This document shows, piece after piece, positions 1 through 6,916 of a stretch of 58,689 nt of DNA (position 1 is the first letter of the stretch; each line of letters begins with the position of its first letter). The notes under the pieces are model-generated. The model was not told the DNA's origin, searched no databases, and saw nothing but the letters and a program-made list of their open reading frames with translations. Both the position numbers and the translations under genes were made by a program. The DNA is from Candidatus Poribacteria bacterium (GTDB lineage Bacteria > Poribacteria > WGA-4E > WGA-3G): assembly GCA_003635195.1 (NCBI GenBank), contig PYIY01000206.1, positions 1 to 58,689 on the forward strand, given 5' to 3'.

Positions 1-435
1 GAGGTTGAAACATCACACGGGTTTACCACAACACGCACACTCACAGTCAGCACACTCTTGACAGATTACATCAAATGGCCAGGACTCGCTCAGGTTTATC
101 AATATAAATCTCTGCGGGAGAATACAAAAACAGCCGAGATCACCTATCAGACGCAATATGGCATCACAAGCCTCGCACCAGAAGTCGCATCCGCAAAAGA
201 CTTACTCAAACTCCGACGTGAACATTGGACCATAGAGAACAAGGTGCATTGGGTGCGAGACAACGTTCTCGGTGAGGACGCTTCACAGGCAAGAACGGGG
301 AATCTCCCACACGTCATGGCAGCATTACGAAACACTGCCCTGTCGGTCTTACGCTTTGATGGACAGACAAAGATCGCTGAAACAATGCGATTTTTCGCTT
401 CAGAACCTAAACTCGCAGTTAACATCATCCAGTGA
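1..435 (+). CDS. ISAs1-family transposase, C-terminal part (cut by window edge)
   Basis: The reading frame is open from base 1, so the gene begins outside the window and only the last 144 residues are visible. They contain the conserved end of ISAs1-type (H-repeat-associated) DDE transposases: an HWTIENKVHWVRD segment, then a D-x-S-x-x-R-T-G-N segment and an N-x-A-L-S-V-L-R block. The family cuts and pastes its own insertion sequence. No frameshift or stop is seen in the visible part, so the copy may be intact. The right end of the element must lie within the next few hundred bases, but without the left end I cannot define the terminal inverted repeats. Confidence 0.85.
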   Translation, partial: EVETSHGFTTTRTLTVSTLLTDYIKWPGLAQVYQYKSLRENTKTAEITYQTQYGITSLAPEVASAKDLLKLRREHWTIENKVHWVRDNVLGEDASQARTGNLPHVMAALRNTALSVLRFDGQTKIAETMRFFASEPKLAVNIIQ

Positions 436-598
436 CAAATCTTAAAACTAAATAACCCTGAGTTTTCGGTGCTCAGTTATCATGCTTCGCAGTGAGAACA
501 GTTAATACCATGACTCTATTAGCAACTGCAGAAATTTAAGATGTGCCGTATGTGGCACAGTGTCAAGACGAATAACTGATACCAAAGCCCGAAATATA

Positions 599-635
599 AA
601 ACGCCTGAGGTTTAGCACACCTCGGGCGTTTTTTG
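599..635 (+). terminator. Rho-independent terminator
   Basis: Arms AACGCCTGAGG (600-610) and CCTCGGGCGTT (620-630) pair with one G-U over a 9-base loop and are followed by a run of T residues to 634. It lies 165 bases after the transposase stop and probably ends that transcript or isolates the sigma operon from readthrough. Confidence 0.65.
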
Positions 636-1041
636 GTTAATTAGGCACTTTTTATCTTTGTGGAAATTCAAAGAAGATTCCTTCCTTAGCAAGTCTATGC
701 AATTAATCCAGTGACAGATATTTACCAGAGAATTGCACGCGCGACTATGACAACCGTATTCATTTTTTTCAGATTATGCACGTTTTCCCGTAAAAAAGAG
801 CTCTTTAAGAAATAGTTAAGTGCGTGATTAATGCCAAAAATTTTACACACTCATGGAACGACCTCAAAACATTTGGTTTTCGCGGTGGATATTTTTCAAC
901 TCTTATTCTTCCTCACTTCCATTCTTCCATCTTTTTCGGCTGCTTTAGAAGGCGAAACGCAATATAGAAACCTGTTTTTCCATAATTTAACCTGTTTTTT
1001 CATAATTTTATAAAAATAGCGATCTTTTTTTTTATTTTTCT

Positions 1042-1069
1042 GAACCTTTTGGCGATAACGCACCCTCTA
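1042..1069 (+). promoter_or_regulatory. Candidate ECF-type promoter ahead of the sigma factor gene
   Basis: GAACC at 1042-1046 followed after about 17 bases by CCTCTA at 1064-1069 resembles the GGAAC / CGTCTA elements used by ECF sigma factors, which often drive their own genes. It sits 29 bases ahead of the sigma gene. The match is by eye only. Confidence 0.4.
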
Positions 1070-1094
1070 TGCCCGAATCCAATCAGGTTATCGC
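1052..1094 (+). promoter_or_regulatory. Inverted repeat next to the sigma factor start codon
   Basis: GCGATAAC at 1052-1059 and GTTATCGC at 1087-1094 are perfect 8-base inverted arms, extendable by one G-U pair, with 27 bases between them. The second arm ends three bases before the ATG at 1098 and covers the place where a ribosome binding site would be. It could be a regulator site or an mRNA stem that limits translation. Confidence 0.4.
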
Positions 1095-1097
1095 TTA

Positions 1098-1661
1098 ATG
1101 GACGACGATATAGTAATCACAGGTTTAATTCGGCAGCTCCAAGCAAGGGACGATAAACCCCTTAGTGAGTTGATGAAACGCTACAACCCTCGTGTATGGC
1201 CCCTGATTCTTGCAGAATCCCGGAACTACCAAGATGCTGAAGATATACTCAGCAGAACGTGGGTTTCGGTCTGGGAGAACATTGATGGTTTGCGGGACGT
1301 GAGCAGCTTTGGCGGATGGATACGTCAGATAGCCTACAACGCGTGTAAGCGGTATTACAGCAACGCATACCATTCGCAAGGCGAACGTCCTTACGAAGAC
1401 GAAGCGTTGGAGTGGCATGTCAATAGGAATGCTGAGATGCGCCTTCGTGAAGAAGGATTGAAGGCAGATGCTATTGAGGCGGTGCGACATCTGCCGAGCG
1501 AACCTGAATATGTGCGTGAAGTTGCTATACTGTTTTATCTTCACGACATGCCGCTGAAGGTTATTGCGGAGGAACTCGATTTGCCACTCGGCACGGTCAA
1601 GCGCAAACTTTTTGAAGCGCGGGAACTTCTCCGAAAGGAATTTGGCGTGGAGTCTGAGTGA
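1098..1661 (+). CDS. ECF-type sigma-70 family RNA polymerase sigma factor
   Basis: This 187-residue protein has the two-domain layout of extracytoplasmic-function sigma factors. Region 2 is about residues 20-90, with the core-binding and -10-melting helix around DAEDILSRTWVSVWENI. Region 4 is about 130-180, with a helix-turn-helix in IAEELDLPLGTVKRKLFEAR. It has no regions 1 or 3, as expected for this class. It heads a plus-strand series of exported proteins, so a role in controlling an envelope or secretion function is a reasonable inference. A recognisable anti-sigma factor does not follow directly; the next ORF is a short membrane protein cut by a repeat element. An ECF-like promoter just upstream suggests autoregulation. 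Confidence 0.93.
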   Translation: MDDDIVITGLIRQLQARDDKPLSELMKRYNPRVWPLILAESRNYQDAEDILSRTWVSVWENIDGLRDVSSFGGWIRQIAYNACKRYYSNAYHSQGERPYEDEALEWHVNRNAEMRLREEGLKADAIEAVRHLPSEPEYVREVAILFYLHDMPLKVIAEELDLPLGTVKRKLFEARELLRKEFGVESE

Positions 1662-1712
1662 AAGGAGCGGCGACTGGTTGGATTGTGTTTACCTATTTTG
1701 AAGAGGTACATA

Positions 1713-1922
1713 ATGGAACACCTGAAACAGAAACGCTGGTCCAAGATTACTGTTTATTTGCTGGTTGCAGTTTGCATTGGGAGTTTTATTTGCAGGACTT
1801 ACGCAAATTTGACTTTAGCACGCCCTGTTAAGTGGGGTGCTTGGAAAAAACGCAGATGTTCTGTTGGCACAGGAAACCAACGGTCTCCTATGCTACAAAA
1901 GAGCAGCATGCGTAAGTCCTAA
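1713..1922 (+). pseudogene. Short membrane-protein ORF truncated by a MITE-like insertion
   Basis: The ATG at 1713 follows a GAGG-type ribosome binding site and starts a basic N-terminus (MEHLKQKRWSK) with one hydrophobic segment at about residues 13-27, like a signal anchor. From residue 28 onward the frame runs into the repeat element at 1794-1920 and ends just beyond it. The original C-terminal part has therefore been replaced or lost. Its position directly after an ECF sigma gene is where an anti-sigma factor often lies, but too little remains to say what it was. Confidence 0.45.
1794..1920. mobile_element. MITE-like element with AGGACTTACGCA termini
   Basis: The 127-base element is bounded by perfect 12-base inverted repeats: AGGACTTACGCA at 1794-1805 and TGCGTAAGTCCT at 1909-1920. 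The same termini bound the repeats near 57.4 and 58.4 kb, but the interior here is different. It has no coding capacity, which suggests a non-autonomous transposon mobilised by an element elsewhere in the genome. No clear target duplication is seen. Confidence 0.7.
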
Positions 1923-2011
1923 TCAATTAAGAGGCTTCGCAATTGGTGTGAGTTCACCCAAACACTATCGTTTGGATAGAAGTTGTATCGTATGTCAAAG
2001 AATTGTTTTTC

Positions 2012-2041
2012 TTGACCTGCTTTTTTTAAGTGATGTATAAT
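2012..2041 (+). promoter_or_regulatory. Sigma70-like promoter
   Basis: TTGACC at 2012-2017 and TATAAT at 2036-2041 are 18 bases apart. The predicted start of transcription near 2048 falls inside the AAAGGAG ribosome site of the small ORF at 2056, so this promoter would better serve the gene at 2205 and those after it. Confidence 0.45.
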
Positions 2042-2055
2042 TAAAGGAGTATATC

Positions 2056-2226
2056 ATGAAAAATTCCAAATTTATGAAAGCAACCGCAATGCTCCTTGAC
2101 CAGCACCCTCTTGGGACGGATTGCCTGACACCTGCCTTTCCTTTCTTTAGTGCGTTCTGGCAATATTCCCATCAGTTGAATTCAACCGGTAAAGGAGAAC
2201 GGCGATGTTCCGGACGTTCCTTTTGA
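2056..2226 (+). CDS. Possible 56-residue small protein
   Basis: An ATG at 2056 is preceded by a strong AAAGGAG site at 2043-2049 with 6-base spacing, and the frame runs to a TGA at 2224-2226. It overlaps the next gene by 22 bases. The N-terminus (MKNSKFMKATAMLL) is basic and then mildly hydrophobic but too short for a clear signal peptide, and the rest has no recognisable motif. The ribosome site favours translation. The lack of conserved features and the promoter-like sequence overlapping that site argue for caution: it may be a leader ORF or a remnant. Confidence 0.35.
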   Translation: MKNSKFMKATAMLLDQHPLGTDCLTPAFPFFSAFWQYSHQLNSTGKGERRCSGRSF

Positions 2227-2486
2227 TTTTTCTTTTCTGTGGATTGACAATCTTATCGGGGTATTTGGAATACCGCGCCCGTGCGGAGACCTATACCTGT
2301 CCGTCGCTGCCGCGTGTGTGTGTTCCCGATGTGAAAATCCCCGATTGTGAGGTGGCAGCGCGACCGCGGGCGTGTGAGCAGATGAAACGTTCGCAAAAGT
2401 TGTCTCTTGAAGATGTTCCGATAGATCCACTCAATACCGTCTCGCGGGTGTCCACTTTAGACATCCTGCGGGCGATGAGTCGATAG
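2205..2486 (+). CDS. Small secreted cysteine-containing protein
   Basis: The ATG at 2205 follows AAAGGAGAACGGCG, a good ribosome site. The 93-residue product has a classic signal peptide or anchor (FRTFLLIFLFCGLTILSGY, about residues 2-20) and then a region with four cysteines in 25 residues (CPSLPRVC...DC...AC), consistent with one or two disulfides outside the cytoplasm. I do not recognise the family. It lies between the sigma factor and the anchored and Cys-rich proteins of the same cluster and may be part of the same envelope assembly. Confidence 0.6.
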   Translation: MFRTFLLIFLFCGLTILSGYLEYRARAETYTCPSLPRVCVPDVKIPDCEVAARPRACEQMKRSQKLSLEDVPIDPLNTVSRVSTLDILRAMSR

Positions 2487-2544
2487 AACCCAAACCGAAC
2501 ACCGATGCAGACGTGTATCTGTGAAAAATAACGAGGTATTTAAC

Positions 2545-3591
2545 ATGTTAAAAGACCTTTTCAGAAACCGTCTTTTGATAGGTGCGCTGGCATTCTTTAT
2601 TTTTTGCGCTGGCGGCAGCCTGCTGTATATGTGGTATGTCCAACGGATAGAAGCTGAAAGACTTGCCGAGACGCAAGACCGCATCGCGCAATGGAACGCG
2701 AAACAAAATCAACAACCGACTACGGAAACAACCGTTGCGGACATACGACAGGAACACCTCCACGAAGATGGGACGTTCCACGTGGAACAGTCCATAAAAC
2801 AGATGAATACTGGTAAGTCAGAAACGAAGAATGCCCGCGTGAGACCCACCCCCGGATCCACCGACGACGGCATCCTTCAAAAAATTGGAAAATTTAATGT
2901 TTTTGAAAACTACATCAGTGAACTCCCATTGCCTAATCAAGCCGAACTCGAAAAATATTGGACGCTTGAAAAATTTACGGAAGCTGCACGCAAATATTGG
3001 GAGGAAAGAGGGGGTTTAGAAATATCTGATGCTGAATTCAATCAGGGAATACAGGAAACCTATCAGCATCATTTGGATGAATACGGCTTTCCGCCCGCCC
3101 CCCCTGGCTACTATATTGCAATACCTAGCCACGCAGCAGCCAGTAGTAAAGCGTACTATAGCAAGAAAAACGAGATCTACATAGACCTCGTCTGGGATAA
3201 ATACGGCACCAATACGGATAGACTCAGTAGCGAAGACTGGGAAATCTATAAAATCTTGAAGATCCTAACCCCTGGTGATACTTCATTCACTGTACAACCC
3301 ATCCCTGAAGACTACGCTGCTGTTGCACAGAGATGGGCGCAGGAACTTGAAGATGCTACATTTGGACCTATCCCAACTCTTGTGGACGGTGGCGGTAGCT
3401 TTGATCTCTCTTATTCCCATGAAAGTGTAAGTGCCTTGAGTGAACAAAAGGCGAACGAAATAGAAAAAATCTTTGAACAATATTGGGAGTTACCCACTCG
3501 CCCACCAGAAAATGGCTATAACATTGATATTCAACTTGCAGGCTTTGTACTTGACGAAATTCAAAAGAAACTTGCAAAAGGAAATCTCTAA
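2545..3591 (+). CDS. Membrane-anchored hypothetical protein
   Basis: I place the start at the ATG at 2545 because CGAGG lies nine bases upstream and the N-terminus then becomes a short basic stretch with one transmembrane helix (about residues 9-30). The 348-residue protein continues with a low-complexity Q/T/E-rich linker to about residue 100 and an extracytoplasmic acidic region rich in aromatic residues (KYWTLEKF, EYGFPPAPPGYY, EDWEIYKILK). No family is recognised. Its stop is immediately followed by the next gene's ATG, two bases later, so the two are almost certainly cotranscribed. The topology suits a bitopic scaffold or surface component. Confidence 0.75.
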   Translation: MLKDLFRNRLLIGALAFFIFCAGGSLLYMWYVQRIEAERLAETQDRIAQWNAKQNQQPTTETTVADIRQEHLHEDGTFHVEQSIKQMNTGKSETKNARVRPTPGSTDDGILQKIGKFNVFENYISELPLPNQAELEKYWTLEKFTEAARKYWEERGGLEISDAEFNQGIQETYQHHLDEYGFPPAPPGYYIAIPSHAAASSKAYYSKKNEIYIDLVWDKYGTNTDRLSSEDWEIYKILKILTPGDTSFTVQPIPEDYAAVAQRWAQELEDATFGPIPTLVDGGGSFDLSYSHESVSALSEQKANEIEKIFEQYWELPTRPPENGYNIDIQLAGFVLDEIQKKLAKGNL

Positions 3592-3592
3592 C

Positions 3593-4861
3593 ATGAAAAG
3601 AATTTACTTTTTGTTCCTCTTGATGATATTATTCTGGACCTCAATATCATGGGCAGCGGTTGATTATGATGAAGCTGGTCTCGGGGGTTTCCTCGGTGCG
3701 GATAATAACCCAATCGTCAGAGTCTTGAATTCCGACGGTACCCATAGAGCAACCTCAAAGGCAACACTCCGGGCACAAATTACCGCGGAATGCACCATTC
3801 GGGTAGGGAGCTATGGAACACTTGACATGGCTATAACAGGATCTATTAGAAAGGGTAATACCGATTTGGATAGTGTGGCAGGGACAAGAAATCATCTGAT
3901 AGGAGCCGGTCCCTTTTTTCCAACATCAGTCGCCGAGAAGCGTTATGCCACCGCACATAATTCGAGTCCAGGCTATGAGACGAGTCAAACAGGCACTTAT
4001 GTGCTAAACGGCAAAGCGACACTTACGAGAAGCGGTAGTGGCGGCATAAACATGACTGAATACCTTGGTGTTGCAGTAGGTTTCAGCGATCCAACGGTTT
4101 ACGCATCTCAAATAGGACAGCAGATAGATTCAGTCGTCGTTACCATGACAACGCAAACGCTCGGTGAGAGTGTGAGTGGTGACGCTTGCCGTAGCATGGT
4201 CATAAGCAGTTCGGGTTCTGTGAGTCTTGACGAAGGATGTGACGGCAATGGCAATTGTCCGCCACGGGAGTGGAATGGAAGCCTGCAACGCCGGCACGGA
4301 CGATGTGGTGGAGATTTCTGTAACTGCAATTCAGGTAGCAGCAGTAGCACAACACCGCCGTCAGACGACACGCCGAATTGTCCCGACTGCACAAGTCATT
4401 GTTCATCGCCGTGTAGCTGCACCAACTCTGGTACGTGTGGTGGGACGGTCGTAGACAACACGCCGAATTGTCAGGATTGCACGTCGGATTGTTCATCGCC
4501 GTGTCGTTGTACGAATTCGGGGACGTGTGGCGGGACGGTTATAGACTACACGCCGAATTGTTCGGGTTGTACGACTCATTGTTCATCACCGTGTAATTGT
4601 TCGGATTCCGGGACATGTAATGGGACCGTGGCAGCCCCGCCACCAACACCAACACCGCCGCCGCCCGACACGTCGGAAGTGCCGTGTTCAAATTGTCAGG
4701 GTTCTTATGACCCGAACGACGCGTCAGACGTGTCTCGTCACAGGGTTAAGAGGACGTGTCGTCGTTCCCGTTGTGGTCAAACATGGTATAGGTGTGTTGG
4801 CAAACCTGCGTCGTGTAAGGTATCGACAGACCCGTGTTGGGCGATCAACCCATCGCCATGA
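3593..4861 (+). CDS. Exported cysteine-rich protein with three tandem repeats
   Basis: The ATG at 3593 begins one base after the previous stop and gives an ideal signal peptide (MKRIYFLFLLMILFW, cleavage probably after SISWA). Of 422 residues, roughly the first 210 form a Gly/Ser/Thr-rich region with alternating polarity, consistent with beta structure. Then come three tandem units of about 29 residues, each with the pattern T-P-N-C-x-x-C-T-x-x-C-S-S-P-C-x-C-x-x-S-G-T-C. A Pro-rich linker follows, and a Cys-rich C-terminus (CSNC, CRRSRCGQTWYRC). The regular Cys spacing suggests disulfide-stabilised knots on the cell surface or metal binding. I do not recognise the family. The last codons overlap the next gene. 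Confidence 0.8.
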   Translation: MKRIYFLFLLMILFWTSISWAAVDYDEAGLGGFLGADNNPIVRVLNSDGTHRATSKATLRAQITAECTIRVGSYGTLDMAITGSIRKGNTDLDSVAGTRNHLIGAGPFFPTSVAEKRYATAHNSSPGYETSQTGTYVLNGKATLTRSGSGGINMTEYLGVAVGFSDPTVYASQIGQQIDSVVVTMTTQTLGESVSGDACRSMVISSSGSVSLDEGCDGNGNCPPREWNGSLQRRHGRCGGDFCNCNSGSSSSTTPPSDDTPNCPDCTSHCSSPCSCTNSGTCGGTVVDNTPNCQDCTSDCSSPCRCTNSGTCGGTVIDYTPNCSGCTTHCSSPCNCSDSGTCNGTVAAPPPTPTPPPPDTSEVPCSNCQGSYDPNDASDVSRHRVKRTCRRSRCGQTWYRCVGKPASCKVSTDPCWAINPSP

Positions 4862-5382
4862 TGTCTGAAACACAACGAACCCTTTTCAACGAACGCGCCG
4901 GTGGTCTTTTGATTGCTGGCGCGTTCGTTTTACTGCTGATTGTCGTTGTGGTGCGTGTTCTGTCGCCCGACCCCGTGAGACATGCCCCTGAACCCGTCAA
5001 GAGTGAAACATTGTCCGAACCGCGTCGCGTCCAGCGAACCCCGCCCCGCGTCTTTGATTCCGAAGCGTTCTACCGGACCATCATCGACAACAACATCTTC
5101 CGACCGCTCGGCTGGAGACCGCCTGTGCCTCGTGAACCCTATCGCTTGCTTGGCACGGTTCTATCGCGTGATGCCCACACACCGCCAAAAGCCATCATTC
5201 AAACGACCGCAGGACAGCAAACATATACCGTGACCACCGGTGAGCAACTGGATACTAACATCACCGTCACCGACATCCAACCGAGAATGGTAATTCTTGA
5301 CAAAGCAGGACAACAGATAACCCTTAAACTTGAGATATCCCCGTGGCTGAACACCAAAGGATCAAGAGCTCACCCAAGGTAA
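4858..5382 (+). CDS. GspC/PulC-like bitopic membrane protein
   Basis: The ATG at 4858 overlaps the upstream TGA in an ATGA motif, so the two genes are translationally coupled. The 174-residue protein has a short cytoplasmic N-terminus, one transmembrane helix (about residues 15-35), a Pro/Arg-rich linker and a C-terminal domain. That domain has the features of the homology region of type II secretion protein GspC: a D-N-N-I-F-R-P start, Y-R-L-L-G-T-V, an A-I-I-Q strand, a G-E-Q-L turn and a V-I-L-D-K-A-G-Q-Q end. GspC links inner-membrane and outer-membrane parts of the secretion machine. No other Gsp or pilin genes are nearby, so it may serve a different envelope complex. The assignment rests on motif resemblance. 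Confidence 0.6.
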   Translation: MMSETQRTLFNERAGGLLIAGAFVLLLIVVVVRVLSPDPVRHAPEPVKSETLSEPRRVQRTPPRVFDSEAFYRTIIDNNIFRPLGWRPPVPREPYRLLGTVLSRDAHTPPKAIIQTTAGQQTYTVTTGEQLDTNITVTDIQPRMVILDKAGQQITLKLEISPWLNTKGSRAHPR

Positions 5383-5392
5383 CTCGCCAAAG

Positions 5393-5666
5393 ATGACCGG
5401 AGAAGATACAGACATGCTTGCAAACACTATCACCTTTTTTCGTCTTTTTTGACCTTCGGCAACCTTAAAGAAATCGTTTTCCGTGTATACGATCCTCAAT
5501 TTCTCTAATACTTCAGCAATTGTCTTGAAATCACTATCAGCATCCGTCCAATATAGAGCGTCAATGCGTTGGTAAGGTCTACTCCCATTAGAATCGTCAA
5601 CGAGACGATTGGATTTCAAGGGAACATACTACGTCTTATCAAGACTTTCAATGTAGAGGAGCAGCG
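5393..5666 (-). pseudogene. Decayed DDE transposase fragment (IS701/IS4-like)
   Basis: Reading the minus strand, the frame gives IESLDKT, then a TAG stop, then YVPLKSNRLVDDS...PYQRIDALYW. This matches my memory of a conserved stretch of IS701/IS4-superfamily transposases (YYCPLKSNRLVDDSGG...PYQRVDSL.W). The in-frame TAG, the absence of the rest of the protein and the unrelated sequence after TDADSDF show that it is a remnant. The element ends are not visible. It fills the space between two convergent gene groups and marks past insertion there. Confidence 0.6.
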
Positions 5667-5679
5667 ATTTAAGGTAACA

Positions 5680-6471
5680 CTAATCCATTAATTTGATCTC
5701 ACCCCAGCGTGAAGCCAGTTTGCCACGTGCTTCCACGGGGTAAGGTAGACTCTCCGATTTTACAAAGACATCATCAACGGCGACCTCAACCTCTTGATCA
5801 GCAGTGAGATAGATGCTCCACCACGGGAATTCTCCAAGGTCGGCGTTAGAGGGGACATCTTCCTTTTTCCATTCCGTCTTTTCACCCGGATCAACCGTGA
5901 CAGCCATTTCATGCTTCGCATCGTTCCATTCCAAGCGGAGTGTTCTGAGCATATTCGTGTTTTCAGGGATGTCTTCATAAGCGAATGCCTTCCAACCGCC
6001 ACCGCCGAGTTGTCCAACGGACCCAGAACCGAATACACCCTTGGGGCCCCAACCGTGTTGGTGGCTCGGTGACATACCGAAAACCCAATTCGGATTTTTC
6101 CAGTTCGGTTCCTCGTTGGTACATAGCACGCCGAACCATCCACCGGCTTCAGAGAGTTCAGCAACCTTCACAGTAAACTGGATACCGAGGATGTCGCGCG
6201 GCTCCCATCCGAAAACGAGTTTGAAGCCGGGATCACGACCCCCAGGGCTTTTAACTTTCATCTGGAACGTACCGTCTTTGATACCCATCTCTAAGCGTTT
6301 TTCAGGGATAAAGCGGACCCATTTCGTGCCGAGATCGGGTATCTGTCCGGGGGTTTCGTCAATTGCGTCTAAATCTCCCTCAAAATCGTCATACGGTTTC
6401 CATTCGGGTGCAGCAAACGCGCTGGATAGCGTCAGTGCTGCCAAAATGCAAATAAACAATGTAGTTTTCAT
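5680..6471 (-). CDS. Secreted beta-sandwich-like hypothetical protein
   Basis: The ATG whose first base is 6471 gives a textbook signal peptide (MKTTLFICILAALTLSS, then AFAAP). The start overlaps the upstream gene's TGA as ATGA, so translation is coupled to the small membrane protein before it. The 263-residue product is rich in Trp, Gly and Asp (DDFEGDLD, GGWFGVLCTNEEP, VAVDDVFVKS) with a strand-rich pattern resembling laminin-G or jelly-roll domains in secreted carbohydrate-active proteins. No catalytic motif can be assigned. The cysteine content is low. Function is unknown. Confidence 0.75.
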   Translation of the reverse strand: MKTTLFICILAALTLSSAFAAPEWKPYDDFEGDLDAIDETPGQIPDLGTKWVRFIPEKRLEMGIKDGTFQMKVKSPGGRDPGFKLVFGWEPRDILGIQFTVKVAELSEAGGWFGVLCTNEEPNWKNPNWVFGMSPSHQHGWGPKGVFGSGSVGQLGGGGWKAFAYEDIPENTNMLRTLRLEWNDAKHEMAVTVDPGEKTEWKKEDVPSNADLGEFPWWSIYLTADQEVEVAVDDVFVKSESLPYPVEARGKLASRWGEIKLMD

Positions 6472-6782
6472 AGATATTTTACCAGCAATATTGTGTGGAT
6501 GACGCTCATTAGCAGAACGAGACGAAAAATCCACCGAATAACACGCGAGTTCGGAAACTCCAATTTAAAAACAAACAGCCGTGCTGCCGCCATCCAGGCA
6601 CAAGGCGTTACAAGACACTGATTTAGAAAATTATAGGTGTCACCAAGAAAAAGTGTGATAAAGGTACCGAGTGCAAGGGATAAGATAATCAGATTGAAAA
6701 CCGTACTGAATTTACCTGATCGACTGGTGACAATAAGCCATTTTCTTAAAAACTCCTTCTTCAGTTCGTAGTCGTCGCTCAT
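6468..6782 (-). CDS. Small membrane protein (paralogue of the 7985-8359 gene)
   Basis: I choose the ATG ending at 6782 because CAGGAG lies six bases upstream; an ATG seven codons earlier has no such site. The 104-residue protein has a charged N-terminus (MSDDYELKKEFLRKW) and about three hydrophobic segments. Its end, PNSRVIRWIFRLVLLMSVIHTILLV, is written here in two blocks, PNSRVIRWIFR and LMSVIHTI, and aligns with PDSRSARWWFR and VSVISTI in the gene at 7985-8359. The family is not recognised. The stop overlaps the start of the secreted protein downstream. Confidence 0.75.
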   Translation of the reverse strand: MSDDYELKKEFLRKWLIVTSRSGKFSTVFNLIILSLALGTFITLFLGDTYNFLNQCLVTPCAWMAAARLFVFKLEFPNSRVIRWIFRLVLLMSVIHTILLVKYL

Positions 6783-6881
6783 CTGAAACTCCTGTCCTTC
6801 CATTTTCCAATCACGAGACTTCGGGCGTGAGGTTTCCCAAATCTTTAGATTTGGGAGGAAAGCCCGCTCCTATGTTTTTTC

Positions 6882-6910
6882 TTGACATATTTTGTCAAAA
6901 ATGTTATTAT
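6882..6910 (+). promoter_or_regulatory. Consensus sigma70 promoter for the structured RNA
   Basis: TTGACA at 6882-6887 and TATTAT at 6905-6910 are exactly 17 bases apart. Transcription would start near 6917, directly at the first hairpin of the RNA. TTGACA is followed after five bases by TGTCAA, forming a perfect inverted repeat over the -35 box, which could be a coincidence or an operator. Confidence 0.7.
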
Positions 6911-6916
6911 ACTTCC

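Larger units (their letters stand above)
436..1097. other. 662-base intergenic stretch between transposase and sigma factor
   Basis: No convincing gene is present. It should contain the right end of the ISAs1-type element, a small inverted repeat TGTGCC/GGCACA at 542-559, a rho-independent terminator near 599-635 and an AT-rich upstream region with an ECF-type promoter near 1042-1069. A 60-codon open frame at 831-1013 has AT-driven composition and no ribosome binding site, and I do not regard it as a gene. Confidence 0.6.

Noticed and set aside
831..1013. 60-residue open frame upstream of the sigma factor
   Set aside because: It is AT-rich with long F/L/I runs, has no ribosome site and overlaps promoter-like sequence.
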